NCBI GenBank assembly: GCA_910576125.1
Contig: CAJTHM010000008.1
Location: forward strand, 173,861 to 237,860
Length of the DNA stretch: 64,000 nt
Direction: 5' to 3'
Source: Lachnospiraceae bacterium
GTDB lineage: Bacteria; Bacillota; Clostridia; Lachnospirales; Lachnospiraceae
Each line of letters starts with the position of its first letter. The stretch's first letter is position 1. Positions 45,801 to 55,297 of this stretch are shown here, in pieces. Below the pieces are notes generated by a model. That model searched no databases. It was not told the origin of the DNA and saw only the letters and a program-made list of their open reading frames with translations. The position numbers and the translations under genes were made by a program.

Positions 45801-47090
45801 TTATTGCGCGCTTTTTTGGTACATGCCATATTTATCCGCGTCACTTTTATGACAGCTGACTCTAATCCATACGCCCTCATCCCTGTACTCCTGCTCCAGC
45901 ACTGTGGCGTTTTCCATGAAATAGGAAACAATACCTCCCTTATCATATGGCAGAAGAAATGACGCCTGAACCCGGTCTGCATAGACGCATTCTTTAATCA
46001 GCTCCACCAGCTCTTCTATGCCGCAGCCCTCAGAAGCCGCCATATAAATCTGCCTGCCCTTTACTCTGGGCATATCCGCCACATCGCATTTATCCGCCTT
46101 ATTGTAGACCACAATCTGCGGGATGTCCCCTGCCTCCAGCTCCTTTAAAGTCTCTGCTGTCACTTCCATCTGCTGTCTATAGTGCTCATCTGAAAAATCA
46201 ACCACATGAATCAGCAGATCCGCGTACCTGACCTCCTCCAGAGTGGAACGGAAAGCCTTTACCAGCCCATGAGGCAGTTTATTGATGAATCCCACCGTAT
46301 CTGACAGGAAAAAGGGGATGTTCTCCTCTGTCCTGGGATTGATGCAGCGCACATTGGTATCCAGCGTTGCGAAGAGCATATCTTTCTCCAGCACAGTCTT
46401 GTCTTTCTTGTCTCCGTACAAATCCACCATGCGATTCATGATAGTTGACTTTCCGGCATTGGTATAGCCCACCAGGGCCACCTTGGGAATCCTGGACTGA
46501 CTGCGCTTCTTCCGCATGGTCTGCCTTGCCCCGGCCACCTCGTCCAAATCTTTCTTCAGTTCGCTGATGCGGTGCTCAATCTTACGCCTGTCCAGCTCCA
46601 GCTTCGTCTCTCCCGCGCCTCTGTTGCTTAAGCTGCCCCCGGTAGTTCCGCCCTGTCTGCTTAAGTTTTCCCGCATTCCTACCAGTCTGGGCAGGAAATA
46701 CTGCAGTCTTGCGGTCTCCACCTGGAGCTTCGCCTCTTTTGTCTGGGCCCTGATGGCGAAAATGTCCAGAATCAGATTGGTCCTGTCCAGCACAGGAAGC
46801 CCCAGCTCCCGGCCGAGATTGCGCACCTGGGAGGGAGAAAGGGCGTTGTCGAAGACAATCTCCTGCGCTCCGCACTGCCCGGCGTACTCCCGCACCTCTT
46901 CCACCTTGCCGGTGCCGATATAAAATGCCTTGTTCACAGCCGGCATGCGCTGGACGATGATGCCCGCCACCTGCTTATAAGCAGCCTCCGCCAGACTTTT
47001 CAGCTCCTCCATAGAATGGTCGAAGTCCTGTTCCTCCCCCGTATCCAATCCTACCAGAAGCACTTTTGTATAAACCATTTCCTCGATCAT
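45801..47090 (-). CDS. hflX: GTPase HflX
   Basis: HflX is a ribosome-binding GTPase that rescues or splits stalled 70S ribosomes under stress. The 429-residue product has the N-terminal HflX domain (AFYIGTGKVEEV, FDNALSPSQVRNL), the linker with GGSLSNRGAGETKLELDRR, then the G domain: GYTNAGKST (G1), DTVGFINKLPHGLV (G3) and NKADKCD (G4). GGGGGG lies before ATG 47090, which overlaps the stop of the histidine kinase gene by 4 bases, an unusual coupling of a stress GTPase to a two-component system. Confidence 0.95.
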   Translation of the reverse strand: MIEEMVYTKVLLVGLDTGEEQDFDHSMEELKSLAEAAYKQVAGIIVQRMPAVNKAFYIGTGKVEEVREYAGQCGAQEIVFDNALSPSQVRNLGRELGLPVLDRTNLILDIFAIRAQTKEAKLQVETARLQYFLPRLVGMRENLSRQGGTTGGSLSNRGAGETKLELDRRKIEHRISELKKDLDEVAGARQTMRKKRSQSRIPKVALVGYTNAGKSTIMNRMVDLYGDKKDKTVLEKDMLFATLDTNVRCINPRTEENIPFFLSDTVGFINKLPHGLVKAFRSTLEEVRYADLLIHVVDFSDEHYRQQMEVTAETLKELEAGDIPQIVVYNKADKCDVADMPRVKGRQIYMAASEGCGIEELVELIKECVYADRVQASFLLPYDKGGIVSYFMENATVLEQEYRDEGVWIRVSCHKSDADKYGMYQKSAQ

Positions 47091-48598
47091 GCTTCCCCCC
47101 CGTTCCCGCTCTCAGCGGACGCTATATTCCCCTCCAGTTCGAACCAGAACAGCACTCCGTTATTATAGTTCTCCACGCCGTACTTCTGATTCATGGATTC
47201 CATGATGGCCTTGACAATAGACAGCCCGACGCCGCTTCCCCCGTACTCTCTGGTCCTGGCCTTATCTACTTTATAGAATTTCTCCCAGAGATGCGGGATG
47301 GATTCCTCCGGGATAGGAGCTCCTGTGTTGAACACGCCTATTCTCACATTCAAGCCTCTCTGTTCCAGAGAGATGACGATTATCTTTCCCTTTTCTTCGT
47401 CCACCGCCCGGCAGTGGTTCACCGCGTTGGAGAAATAGTTCATGAAGACCTCCTCGGTCTTGTACACATCCCCCCATACATAGGCGGGCTCATACTCCGC
47501 CATACGCACCGTTATCTCATTCTGCCTGGTGAGGATTCCCGCTGACTGGACATAATTTTTTATCAGCGCCGTCACGTCGAACCGTTCCATGGCCACCACG
47601 TCATTGCCGAATTCCAGCTGGTTCAGGGTCATCAGCTTCTTCACCATGTTGTTCATCTTCGCCGCCTCGTCCATGATAACCTCGCAGTAGAAGCTGCGGC
47701 TCTCCGGATCGTCATTGACTCCCTCGGACAATCCCTCGGCATAACCCTGTATCAGCGCGATAGGCGTCTTGAGCTCGTGGGAGACATTTGCCAGGAAGTC
47801 CTTTCGCATGGCGTCTATCTCCTCTTTTTTCTCAATATCCTTCTGCAGCTCATTGTTGGCCGTCTTGAGCTCTGATATGGAACGCTCCAGAGACGCGGAA
47901 AGCTTGTTGATGTTCCCGCCCAGCAGGCCTATCTCATTGCGGTCGCCGCCCTCGTACTTCGCCTCGAAATCCAGATGCACCATCTTCTCCGATATGCGGC
48001 TGAGCTCCAGAATGGGCTTCGTAATCCTTGTGGAGACAGCCCAGATGATGATGCCGCCGGCCAGTACGGTCACTATTCCCATATAAGCCAGAAAGCGGTT
48101 GGAAATCTTCACGCTCTCCCGGATGCTTTCCAGCGGCGTGTGCATGATAAAGGAGATGCCGCTGTTCAGTCTGCCGTACATTTCCAGGAAATCCGCGCCG
48201 TCCGCGTGTACCTGCTGAACCACATATTCATCGTTCTGCACGATTACCTTCACGGCATCGTTGAAAAAGCCGAATATATATGCGGCCAGCCTTTTTTCCA
48301 ATTCCTCTCCGCCGTTGATGGAGGCATATTTCAGCCGGGAATTGGCGTCCATGACATAGACCGTGATATTATATATGCCGCAGATATCGTTCAGTTCCTT
48401 GCGGAACTCCTCCGTACTGTAAGTATCACTGTTCGCCGCCTGCGATATCGCGTCATAGGCCTCATAGATGACCTCTGTCTTGCTCCTGATATAGTACTGT
48501 TCCAGGAATATATTGTTCATCAGCCAACACAGCAGAATCGTTCCTGCCATCAGCCCGATGAAAATCAGCGCCAGCTGCCGCCTGATCGAATGCGTCAT
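47087..48598 (-). CDS. Sensor histidine kinase
   Basis: The 503-residue membrane kinase has TM1 at about 8-30, an extracytoplasmic sensor domain of about 135 residues, TM2 at about 168-190, a HAMP region, and a HisKA domain with the phospho-acceptor His274 in LANVSHELKTPIALI. The HATPase domain has N and G boxes (FMNYFSNAVNHC, YGGSGVGLSIVKAIME). It pairs with the response regulator upstream. The signal is unknown. Its stop overlaps the start of hflX. Confidence 0.94.
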   Translation of the reverse strand: MTHSIRRQLALIFIGLMAGTILLCWLMNNIFLEQYYIRSKTEVIYEAYDAISQAANSDTYSTEEFRKELNDICGIYNITVYVMDANSRLKYASINGGEELEKRLAAYIFGFFNDAVKVIVQNDEYVVQQVHADGADFLEMYGRLNSGISFIMHTPLESIRESVKISNRFLAYMGIVTVLAGGIIIWAVSTRITKPILELSRISEKMVHLDFEAKYEGGDRNEIGLLGGNINKLSASLERSISELKTANNELQKDIEKKEEIDAMRKDFLANVSHELKTPIALIQGYAEGLSEGVNDDPESRSFYCEVIMDEAAKMNNMVKKLMTLNQLEFGNDVVAMERFDVTALIKNYVQSAGILTRQNEITVRMAEYEPAYVWGDVYKTEEVFMNYFSNAVNHCRAVDEEKGKIIVISLEQRGLNVRIGVFNTGAPIPEESIPHLWEKFYKVDKARTREYGGSGVGLSIVKAIMESMNQKYGVENYNNGVLFWFELEGNIASAESGNGGEA

Positions 48599-48637
48599 CT
48601 AAGTCTCCACCTGACCTCTCTCACATCCCGATTGCCG

Positions 48638-48685
48638 TCTTTCCCATGGGAAATCTTTCCCATAGGAAATCTTTCCCATAGGAAA
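48638..48685. repeat. Three tandem 16-bp repeats between response regulator and kinase genes
   Basis: Three copies of TCTTTCCCATAGGAAA start at 48638, 48654 and 48670; the first has one change that makes TTCCCATGGGAA a perfect palindrome. Each unit is itself nearly palindromic. It lies in the 138-base gap of the two-component operon, next to a GC-rich hairpin (48711-48736) just after the regulator stop. Confidence 0.85.
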
Positions 48686-48736
48686 CGTGCCCGTTCTGCC
48701 TGTCTTCTCCCGGCCCGCAGCCCTATGCCCGGGCCG

Positions 48737-49420
48737 TCATTGCTTATCCTCTTCCAATTTGTAGCCCATGCCCCATATGGTCTTGATCAGTTCCCCTTTC
48801 TCTCCCATTTTGCTGCGGAGTTTCTTCACATGGGTGTCGATGGTGCGGGCGTCCCCGAAATAATCATAATTCCACACATTGTTCAGGATGCGCTCCCGGG
48901 ACAGGGCTATCCCCCGGTTCTCCAGGAAATACGCCAGCAGTTCAAACTCTTTATAGCTCAGTTCTATCGGTTTACCGTCTATCTTCACCTGATGGGCCGC
49001 TTTGTCCATCTCGATGCCGCTGCAGCTCATGACCTCCTCATTCACCGCCTGATTGGTACGGCGCAGGATGGCCTCAATCCGCGCCACCAGTATCTTCGGG
49101 CTGAAAGGCTTCGTGACATATTCGTCTACTCCAAGCTGGAAGCCCTGCAGCTCGTCCTGTTCGTCCGCCCTGGCCGTAAGCATGATGATAGGCACCTTGG
49201 AGTAGGAACGGATTTCCCGGCACACCTGCCAGCCGTCCATCTTCGGCATCATGACGTCCAGAACAATCAGGGCAATCTCCTTTTCCTTGAAAAAGATGTC
49301 CAGCGCTTCCTCCCCGTCCCCGGCCTCAATCACATCGTAGCCGCTTTTTATAAGGAAGTCCCGCACCAGCTTGCGCATCCTGCTCTCGTCGTCCACCACC
49401 AATATCTTCAACCGCTCCAT
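48737..49420 (-). CDS. OmpR/PhoB-family response regulator
   Basis: The 227-residue regulator has a receiver domain with the acidic pair D10-D11, phospho-acceptor D55 in VLDVMMPKMDG and the late Lys in YVTKPFSP. The C-terminal winged-helix DNA-binding domain has LSYKEFELLAYFLEN and the recognition helix region ARTIDTHVKKLRSKM. AGGAGG precedes ATG 49420. It follows the membrane protein gene at 49437 by 16 bases and precedes its kinase by 138 bases. Confidence 0.96.
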   Translation of the reverse strand: MERLKILVVDDESRMRKLVRDFLIKSGYDVIEAGDGEEALDIFFKEKEIALIVLDVMMPKMDGWQVCREIRSYSKVPIIMLTARADEQDELQGFQLGVDEYVTKPFSPKILVARIEAILRRTNQAVNEEVMSCSGIEMDKAAHQVKIDGKPIELSYKEFELLAYFLENRGIALSRERILNNVWNYDYFGDARTIDTHVKKLRSKMGEKGELIKTIWGMGYKLEEDKQ

Positions 49421-49436
49421 TTGCGCGCCTCCTTTC

Positions 49437-50009
49437 CTACTGGTCCATCTTCAGTTCCCTCTCCTTTTCACGAACAGCCTGCTCACGCTGTGTCAGTTCC
49501 TGCTCCCAGGTGGCGTACTTGTCTGTGATGACCCTCTCATAGTTGACGATATTGGGCTGGTCGCTGGCAAAGGATATGACGAACATGGCGATGATGGCAA
49601 CTACCAGCATCACATTTAAAGCCACAGAAAGCAGGAAACGGCTCTTTTCTTTATCCTTATCTTTTTTCTTAGACGGAGCCACTCTTGCCCGGGCGGGGCT
49701 GGTCTGCTCCCGCAGCCCTCCGTCGAAAGGGATGTACAGCGGAATCTCCATGACACTCTTTGGATCCATCTCCGGCTGGGAAAGCAGAAAGTCCCGAAGT
49801 TTCCTCAGATAGCGCAGACCTATCGGCGTCTTGAACAGGCGCTCATGAATGGTCTTCTCATATATATAGCGTATGCTTTCCGGGGAGGAATAATCTATGC
49901 GCTCCTCCAAATAAGCGATTCTCTGTTCCTCCGCCCTGGCCAGCTGGGCATCCTTTTCCGTAAGGAACAGGTATCCTCCGACAGACAATGCAGCTTTTTC
50001 CGAATCCAT
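49437..50009 (-). CDS. Single-span membrane protein upstream of the two-component system
   Basis: The 190-residue protein belongs to no family I recognise. It has a soluble N-terminal part (about 1-115), a Lys-rich patch (SKKKDKDKEK), one membrane segment at about 125-147, and a charged coiled-coil-like C-terminal tail. ATG 50009 has AGGAGG 6 bases upstream; a longer frame from 50057 is less likely. Lying 16 bases before the response regulator, it is probably cotranscribed and may tune or assist the sensor. Confidence 0.7.
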   Translation of the reverse strand: MDSEKAALSVGGYLFLTEKDAQLARAEEQRIAYLEERIDYSSPESIRYIYEKTIHERLFKTPIGLRYLRKLRDFLLSQPEMDPKSVMEIPLYIPFDGGLREQTSPARARVAPSKKKDKDKEKSRFLLSVALNVMLVVAIIAMFVISFASDQPNIVNYERVITDKYATWEQELTQREQAVREKERELKMDQ

Positions 50010-50102
50010 ATGACACCTCCTAAAAAACAGGCTGCCGCATTGCCCGGATTGCCTCATGCGCCAGCCGCTTTTCTTATTTCATAATGATACAAGTGTTACG
50101 AG

Positions 50103-50483
50103 TGGAGTAGAGGGGAGTCGAACCCCTGTCCAAAAGCCTATTCCCTGTCCTTCTACTATCATAGTTCGTTATCCTGGCAGGTCTCTCTCCCGCCTGTTCC
50201 CTCCTGTGGCAGACAACGAACAATCGGCCATATTCGGTAGCTTCATGATACGCCCATGCGCGCAAAGCTTAACGCATGTCGTTTCCCACATCATCGATGC
50301 CCGGGTTCCGGAGTGTGGGTGCCCCGGAGCGGACAAGCCGCCAAAGGCGGCGTCACCAGCTGCGGTTAGGCAGCCAGTGCGTACTGATAATTATCTTCAG
50401 CGTTTAGTTTAGTTGTGCGATTAACGTGTCGCAACGGATAGCTTCTCCAGCTGCAAGACCCCTGTCGAAACCTTTACTACCCC
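50103..50483 (-). ncRNA. ssrA: Transfer-messenger RNA
   Basis: tmRNA rescues ribosomes stalled on broken messages, with SmpB. The 5' end GGGGTAG pairs with CTACTCC at the 3' end, and the T-arm reads GGGGTTCGACTCCCC. The 5' segment AAAGGTTTCGACAGGGGTC is typical. The tag frame at 50366-50401 reads AEDNYQYALAA then TAA. The CCA end is not encoded. A TAAAAT box (50491-50496) stands 7 bases before the 5' end on the same strand. SmpB is encoded just upstream. Confidence 0.96.
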
Positions 50484-50493
50484 TTATTCAATT

Positions 50494-50616
50494 TTATGCC
50501 TGTGACTCTTTTATAACATCCAATTCCGTAAGATTGATACCCTCCGCAAGTATCATATATCCCTGAAGCCTGGCAAATTCTTCTACATTTTTCTGCAATA
50601 ACTCCTCTTCTGTCAT
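50494..50616 (-). CDS. Possible 40-residue small protein between smpB and ssrA
   Basis: The frame codes MTEEELLQKNVEEFARLQGY and 20 more residues, helical and acidic. ATG 50616 has AAGGTGG about 5 bases upstream. Its end overlaps the likely ssrA -10 box. It may be real or chance; no family is recognised. Confidence 0.4.
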   Translation of the reverse strand: MTEEELLQKNVEEFARLQGYMILAEGINLTELDVIKESQA

Positions 50617-50733
50617 ATGCCACCTTCTTTCTGAGAAAAGCCATCTGCAGGACATTTTCATTATAGCAATCTTTTTGAAAAGTGTAAAGCCTTTGTTGAA
50701 CAAAAACTGCGTCAGCAGGCGAAAGCTTCTCCC

Positions 50734-51204
50734 TTACAGATTCCTGACCTTGAAGTCCCTCTCCATCTCCCTGCGCTGGTCCTTTTTGGCGATGGACTCC
50801 CGTTTGTCATAGAGCTTCTTGCCACGGGCCAGGCCTATCTGGGTCTTGACTTTGCCGTTCTTAAAATAGACCTGGAGGGGGACAAGGGTATAGCCTTTCT
50901 CGGCAACCTTGCCCGCCAGCTTGTTGATTTCATATTTATGCAGCAGAAGCTTTTTGACACGCAGGGGGTCTTTGTTGAAAATATTCCCTTTTTCGTAGGG
51001 GCTTACATGCATGCCGTAGACAAATATCTCTCCGTCCTCTATGCGGATGAAAGACTCCTTGATGCTGCATTTTCCCATGCGCATGGACTTGACTTCCGTG
51101 CCGTGGAGGGATATGCCGGCTTCATAAGTCTCCTCGATAAAATATTCGTGATAAGCTTTCTTATTATTGGCTATCAGCTTCTGCGGTTCCTTTTCCTTTG
51201 CCAT
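50734..51204 (-). CDS. smpB: tmRNA-binding protein SmpB
   Basis: SmpB carries tmRNA into stalled ribosomes. The 156-residue protein shows the family pattern: [38 protein letters not shown], the loop [12 protein letters not shown] and the C-terminal [19 protein letters not shown] tail. ATG 51204 has AGAGGTG upstream; a longer frame from 51336 is not needed. It lies between rnr and ssrA, the classic arrangement. Confidence 0.97.
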   Translation of the reverse strand: MAKEKEPQKLIANNKKAYHEYFIEETYEAGISLHGTEVKSMRMGKCSIKESFIRIEDGEIFVYGMHVSPYEKGNIFNKDPLRVKKLLLHKYEINKLAGKVAEKGYTLVPLQVYFKNGKVKTQIGLARGKKLYDKRESIAKKDQRREMERDFKVRNL

Positions 51205-51339
51205 TCCTGTCACCTCTGTCTCACGTTTCACTGCCGCCTGCGGCAATCTGTTTCCGAAGCTGCCCCTCCGGCCTGATCCGGCGGCAAAATCCCTGTCCGC
51301 TATGGCAGCCTCTTTTTTCAGGCATTGTATGGACACATG

Positions 51340-53526
51340 TTATGCAATGCTGAAATCAATGGTCCGGTTGAACCGGTCACAGTCCTCCACCCTCACCCTG
51401 ACGGGCATGCCCAGTTTGTAGCTCTTCCCTGTAGCGTCTCCCACCATCTCGTATCTGCTTTCGTCATAGCGGAAATAATCACCAGGAAGTTTGGAGACAT
51501 GTACCAGCCCCTCTACCGTGCTGGGCAGCTCCACATAGATTCCCCAGCTGGTGATGCCGGAGATGACTCCCTCATAAATTTCGCCGATTCGTTCCTCCAT
51601 GTACTCCACTTTTTTCAGCTTGTCGGTCTCCCGCTCGGCCTCGTCCGCGCGGCGCTCCGTCTCGGAAGCATGCTTTGCCACCTCCGGCAGAATCTCCCGG
51701 TAATGGGCAGTCCGCTCCTCCTTAAGCCGTCCCCGCAGCTGTTCTTTGATGATTCTGTGAATCTGCAAATCCGGGTATCTGCGGATAGGGGAGGTGAAGT
51801 GGCAGTAATACTGACATGCCAGCCCAAAGTGCCCCGTGCATTCCGTGCTGTATTTCGCCTGCTTCATACTGCGCAGGGCCAGACGGCTGATCATAGGTTC
51901 CTCAGGCGTCCCGGCAATTTTTGCCAGGAGCTTTTGAATCTCCTTGGGGTGGACTTCCTCCCCGGAGGTCTTCTGCCCGGTTCTGCCCACGGCTTTCATA
52001 TAGAGTCCTAAATTATTGATGAACGCCGACAGTTTCCGGATCCGCTCCCCATCAGGCACATCGTGGATACGGTATACAAAGGGCAGTTCCATCCAGTAGA
52101 AATGCTGCGCCACCGTTTCATTTGCCGCCAGCATGAAATCCTCTATGATATCCGTGGCCACGTTGCGCTCATAGGGCCTGATTTCCGTGGGATGGCCCTC
52201 TTTATCCAAAAGAATCCTGCACTCCGGAAAATCAAAGTCAATGGAGCCCCGTCTGCGGCGCTTCTCCCGCAGGATGGCGGCCAGCTTCTCCATCTCCCGG
52301 AACATGGGCAGCAGCTCTTTATACTGCCCATAGCCTTCCTCCCTGTCCGCCAGGTTTTCATCCTCCAGCAGTTCTTTCACGATTGTGTAGGACATGCGCT
52401 TATCGACGCGGATGACGGACTCGCATATCTCATAATCCGAAATCTCCCCATCCGGCTCCACGGTCATCAGGCAGCTCAGGGCAAGTCTGTCCACTCCCTG
52501 ATTCAGGGAGCAGATGCCGTTGGACAGCGCATGGGGCAGCATGGGGATGACCCTGTCCACCAGATAGACGCTGGTGCCGCGGTTCAATGCCTCCCTGTCC
52601 AGCGCGGAATTCTCCTGGACATAATTGGTCACATCCGCAATGTGGACGCCCAAGTGATATTTTCCGTCCTCATAAGAAACGCTCACCGCGTCGTCCAGAT
52701 CCTTTGCATCCTCTCCGTCTATGGTCACCATCATCATATCCCGCAGATCCCTGCGCCCGGCCATGTCCGCCTCGGATACTTCCTGGGACACCCGCTCTGC
52801 CTGGTTCATGATTTTCACGGAAAATTCCACCGGCAGCTCATAATTCCTGACAATGGACATGATATCCACGCCCGGGTCATTGATATGTCCCAGAATTTCC
52901 ACCACTTTTCCCTCGGGACTCTTCCGCTCATTGCCATAGTCCGTGATGTCCACCACCACTTTGTGGCCGGTCATGGCCCCCTTTGACTGCTCCCTGGGAA
53001 CAAAGATATCCCTGGCCAGCTTCGTATTGTCCGGAATCACGAAACCATAGTTCTCCGACACCCGGTCATAGGTGCCCACAATCTGCGTCATGCCTCTGGC
53101 AATGATGCGGATCACCTGGGCCTCCTGCCTCCTGCCCTCGCTCTCCGGCAACAGGGCCACCTCCACGGTATCCCTGTGGAACGCGCCGCCGGCCTTGCCC
53201 TCGGGAATATAGAGGTCTTCCTGGAAAGCCCCGTCTCCGGCACTTTCTATCTCCACGAAGCCAAAGCCCTTAGGATGGCTGATGAAAGTACCAATCAGGG
53301 CCGGTCCGTTTCCTTTCACATATTTCGCTCCGGAAGTAAGGGAGAGCTTCCTCTCTTCCAAAAGTTCCCGCAGGATACTGCGGAACTCCTCTCTGTCCTC
53401 TTTTGCCACCTGCATGAACGCAGCCAGCTCTTTCTCTTTCATGGGAACATAGATGGAATCATTCACCAGTTCGCAGATGATTTTCTTTCTTGCCTCCCAT
53501 GACGCTTTCTGATCCTTATAACCCAT
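51340..53526 (-). CDS. rnr: Ribonuclease R
   Basis: RNase R is a processive 3'-5' exoribonuclease that degrades structured RNA and matures tmRNA-related substrates. The 728-residue product has an N-terminal helix-turn-helix-like segment, cold-shock domains (GFGFVEIESAG), the RNB catalytic domain with TIDGEDAKDLDDAVSV (the Asp cluster) and a C-terminal S1 domain (GVISGITSWGIYVELPST). ATG 53526 has AGGAGA 5 bases upstream. It precedes smpB by about 135 bases. Confidence 0.96.
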   Translation of the reverse strand: MGYKDQKASWEARKKIICELVNDSIYVPMKEKELAAFMQVAKEDREEFRSILRELLEERKLSLTSGAKYVKGNGPALIGTFISHPKGFGFVEIESAGDGAFQEDLYIPEGKAGGAFHRDTVEVALLPESEGRRQEAQVIRIIARGMTQIVGTYDRVSENYGFVIPDNTKLARDIFVPREQSKGAMTGHKVVVDITDYGNERKSPEGKVVEILGHINDPGVDIMSIVRNYELPVEFSVKIMNQAERVSQEVSEADMAGRRDLRDMMMVTIDGEDAKDLDDAVSVSYEDGKYHLGVHIADVTNYVQENSALDREALNRGTSVYLVDRVIPMLPHALSNGICSLNQGVDRLALSCLMTVEPDGEISDYEICESVIRVDKRMSYTIVKELLEDENLADREEGYGQYKELLPMFREMEKLAAILREKRRRRGSIDFDFPECRILLDKEGHPTEIRPYERNVATDIIEDFMLAANETVAQHFYWMELPFVYRIHDVPDGERIRKLSAFINNLGLYMKAVGRTGQKTSGEEVHPKEIQKLLAKIAGTPEEPMISRLALRSMKQAKYSTECTGHFGLACQYYCHFTSPIRRYPDLQIHRIIKEQLRGRLKEERTAHYREILPEVAKHASETERRADEAERETDKLKKVEYMEERIGEIYEGVISGITSWGIYVELPSTVEGLVHVSKLPGDYFRYDESRYEMVGDATGKSYKLGMPVRVRVEDCDRFNRTIDFSIA

Positions 53527-53544
53527 ATCTTCTCCTAATATGAC

Positions 53545-53576
53545 AAAAAACACTCTTGCAGCATCCGCAAGAGTGT
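53545..53576 (-). terminator. Intrinsic terminator of secG
   Basis: The arms ACACTCTTGC and GCAAGAGTGT pair perfectly around a 7-base loop, and TTTTTT follows on the minus strand. It separates secG from rnr, so rnr-smpB may depend on read-through or on an unseen promoter. Confidence 0.85.
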
Positions 53577-53590
53577 CTCAGTTCCGTACC

Positions 53591-53830
53591 TTAAAATACA
53601 TTCAGATTCAGTATGACCGCAAGAATCATGAACAATGCAGCCAACACCTTGGTAAGCTTTACCAGCAGACCCTCCATGGAGCGTCCTTTATTCTTGCCCC
53701 AATAGGTCTCGGCGGCCCCGCTGATGGCTCCAAGCCCTGCTGACTTGCCCTCCTGCATCAGTACCAACACAACAAGCGCTATGCATATGAAAATAAATAA
53801 AATTGTCAGTATAATCTTTAAGGCTCCCAA
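53591..53830 (-). CDS. secG: Protein translocase subunit SecG
   Basis: SecG is the small auxiliary subunit of the SecYEG channel. The 79-residue product has two hydrophobic segments (LKIILTILFIFICIALVVLV and KVLAALFMILAVILNL) around the conserved LMQEGKSAGLGAISG loop. TTG 53830 is chosen as start because AGGAGG lies 10 bases upstream. The GTG at 53839 is too close to that site. Confidence 0.95.
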   Translation of the reverse strand: MGALKIILTILFIFICIALVVLVLMQEGKSAGLGAISGAAETYWGKNKGRSMEGLLVKLTKVLAALFMILAVILNLNVF

Positions 53831-53986
53831 CTGTCCCACACCTCCTAAAGCCCTGCATCATCATGATCCAAACATTTTGATTTATCAGGAAATCAAGTGA
53901 TACAATCCAAACACGTTTCATCTTAACACATGCCAGATAAAAAAGCAACCATTTTTTCCGACAAATGCACAATCATTTTACGCCGG

Positions 53987-55261
53987 TCACTGAACCAGAA
54001 CCGCCTCGTACTGCACATCCTTATCGCGGTACAGTGAGGTCAGCATCAGTTCGGCGTCATTGTGACAGATTCTGCCATCCTCACTGTATATAGAAAAAAT
54101 ACCCTCTCCCGCCAGCCCGGACAGTCTTTCTCTCTGGAATGTATCCGCAATATAGACAGGAATCATCCGCAGCAGGATCTCGCCGCAGCTATATTCACCG
54201 CTATAACATGCCAAATCGCTGACAGCGCTCCTGCAAAGGCCATCCTGTACGTCAAGATAGGCCGTGCGGAGTTCTCCATTGGAATAGGCATAATAATATT
54301 GCATCTGCCCATCGTTCATCCCATAATCCTGAAGATACACTATGCTGGACGGGCCGCTGTACTGTATATTCGCCACAGGATAAATCGCGGAATCCACCCT
54401 GTCATAAAAGGTATACGCATAGGACTCCCCGCTCCGATCCAGATTCCTGGTGAACCCGTCCACACTGGAAATGCAGCCTTTGGAATATCCGGCGGAACTC
54501 ATCTCCTCTGCCAGAAAGTCCACTATAAAGGCATTTTTCATCCAGTAAAAATCAATCAGGCGTTCCACCTCATTCTCCTCCGCAAATTCCAGATACTCCT
54601 CCGCTACCCGCAGGCAGATTCTGTTCTCTCCCAGCAGCTCCAGATTTATTATCTGTTCGTCGCCCGCAAAGCCTGCTATGGCGGCATAGTAATCTGCCGT
54701 CTCCTGATTCAGATAGGGATCGTATTCCACTGTCTGATATTCTTCCGTACAGTTGAACAGGCCATTGTACTGTTCATAGACAGGCCCCAGATAAAGGCTT
54801 CTGTCCCCGGATTCCTGAATCAGGGAAAATGCCCGGTAGAGAACCTCATCCACTTCTATCTCCTCGTTCGGATGGCGATTGATATAGTGCATATTGTGGC
54901 TATCCTCATATTCCACATCATTTGTGAACATCCGGAAAGCATATTCTGTGGCGTCGGAATAGCATGCAGTAATGGCCTTGTTCTCAGCTGTGGCCGAAAC
55001 ACCGCTCTCTCCCAGGCAATACAGGAACACAAAATCGGCGCTGCAGTTTAATTCCGAAGAACTGACTTCTATTTCAGTCCACCCTGCCTCCTTTGACGAC
55101 AGGCCGGACACGCCATAGGCAATGGCCGCTGCCCCGATTGCCAGAAACACAATGGTCAGAATCAGCCTCAGACGCCCATGCTCTGTGGAAAGTTCAATCT
55201 TGTTCACTGGTTTTGGGTGAGGGAAGTCTCTTCCTTTCCCTCCGGTTCTGGTCTCCCTCAA
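53987..55261 (-). CDS. Membrane-anchored extracytoplasmic protein of unknown function (perhaps ApbE-like)
   Basis: The 424-residue protein has a short cytoplasmic head, one membrane segment at about 31-52 and a large outside domain. The region VDFLAEEMSSAGYSKGCISS with DGFTRNLD distantly recalls FAD:protein FMN transferases (ApbE), but the clear ApbE flavin-binding motifs are not visible, so this is only a suggestion. It follows the oppF-like gene of importer B by 93 bases with a hairpin between, and may be a fifth-wheel component of that operon. Confidence 0.6.
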   Translation of the reverse strand: MRETRTGGKGRDFPHPKPVNKIELSTEHGRLRLILTIVFLAIGAAAIAYGVSGLSSKEAGWTEIEVSSSELNCSADFVFLYCLGESGVSATAENKAITACYSDATEYAFRMFTNDVEYEDSHNMHYINRHPNEEIEVDEVLYRAFSLIQESGDRSLYLGPVYEQYNGLFNCTEEYQTVEYDPYLNQETADYYAAIAGFAGDEQIINLELLGENRICLRVAEEYLEFAEENEVERLIDFYWMKNAFIVDFLAEEMSSAGYSKGCISSVDGFTRNLDRSGESYAYTFYDRVDSAIYPVANIQYSGPSSIVYLQDYGMNDGQMQYYYAYSNGELRTAYLDVQDGLCRSAVSDLACYSGEYSCGEILLRMIPVYIADTFQRERLSGLAGEGIFSIYSEDGRICHNDAELMLTSLYRDKDVQYEAVLVQ

Positions 55262-55297
55262 ATTACCCTCCCTATCTTTCCATTTTTCTTCTGACGC

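Noticed and set aside
45689..45982. 97-residue open frame overlapping the end of hflX
   Set aside because: It is a shifted frame of the last 60 codons of hflX that runs into the gap; no start signal.
48638..48685. Possible CRISPR array
   Set aside because: Units are 16 bp and directly adjacent with no spacers; no cas genes are nearby.
47975..49528. 517-residue open frame opposite the kinase and response regulator genes
   Set aside because: It crosses two well-defined genes and a non-coding gap; its residues show no family features.
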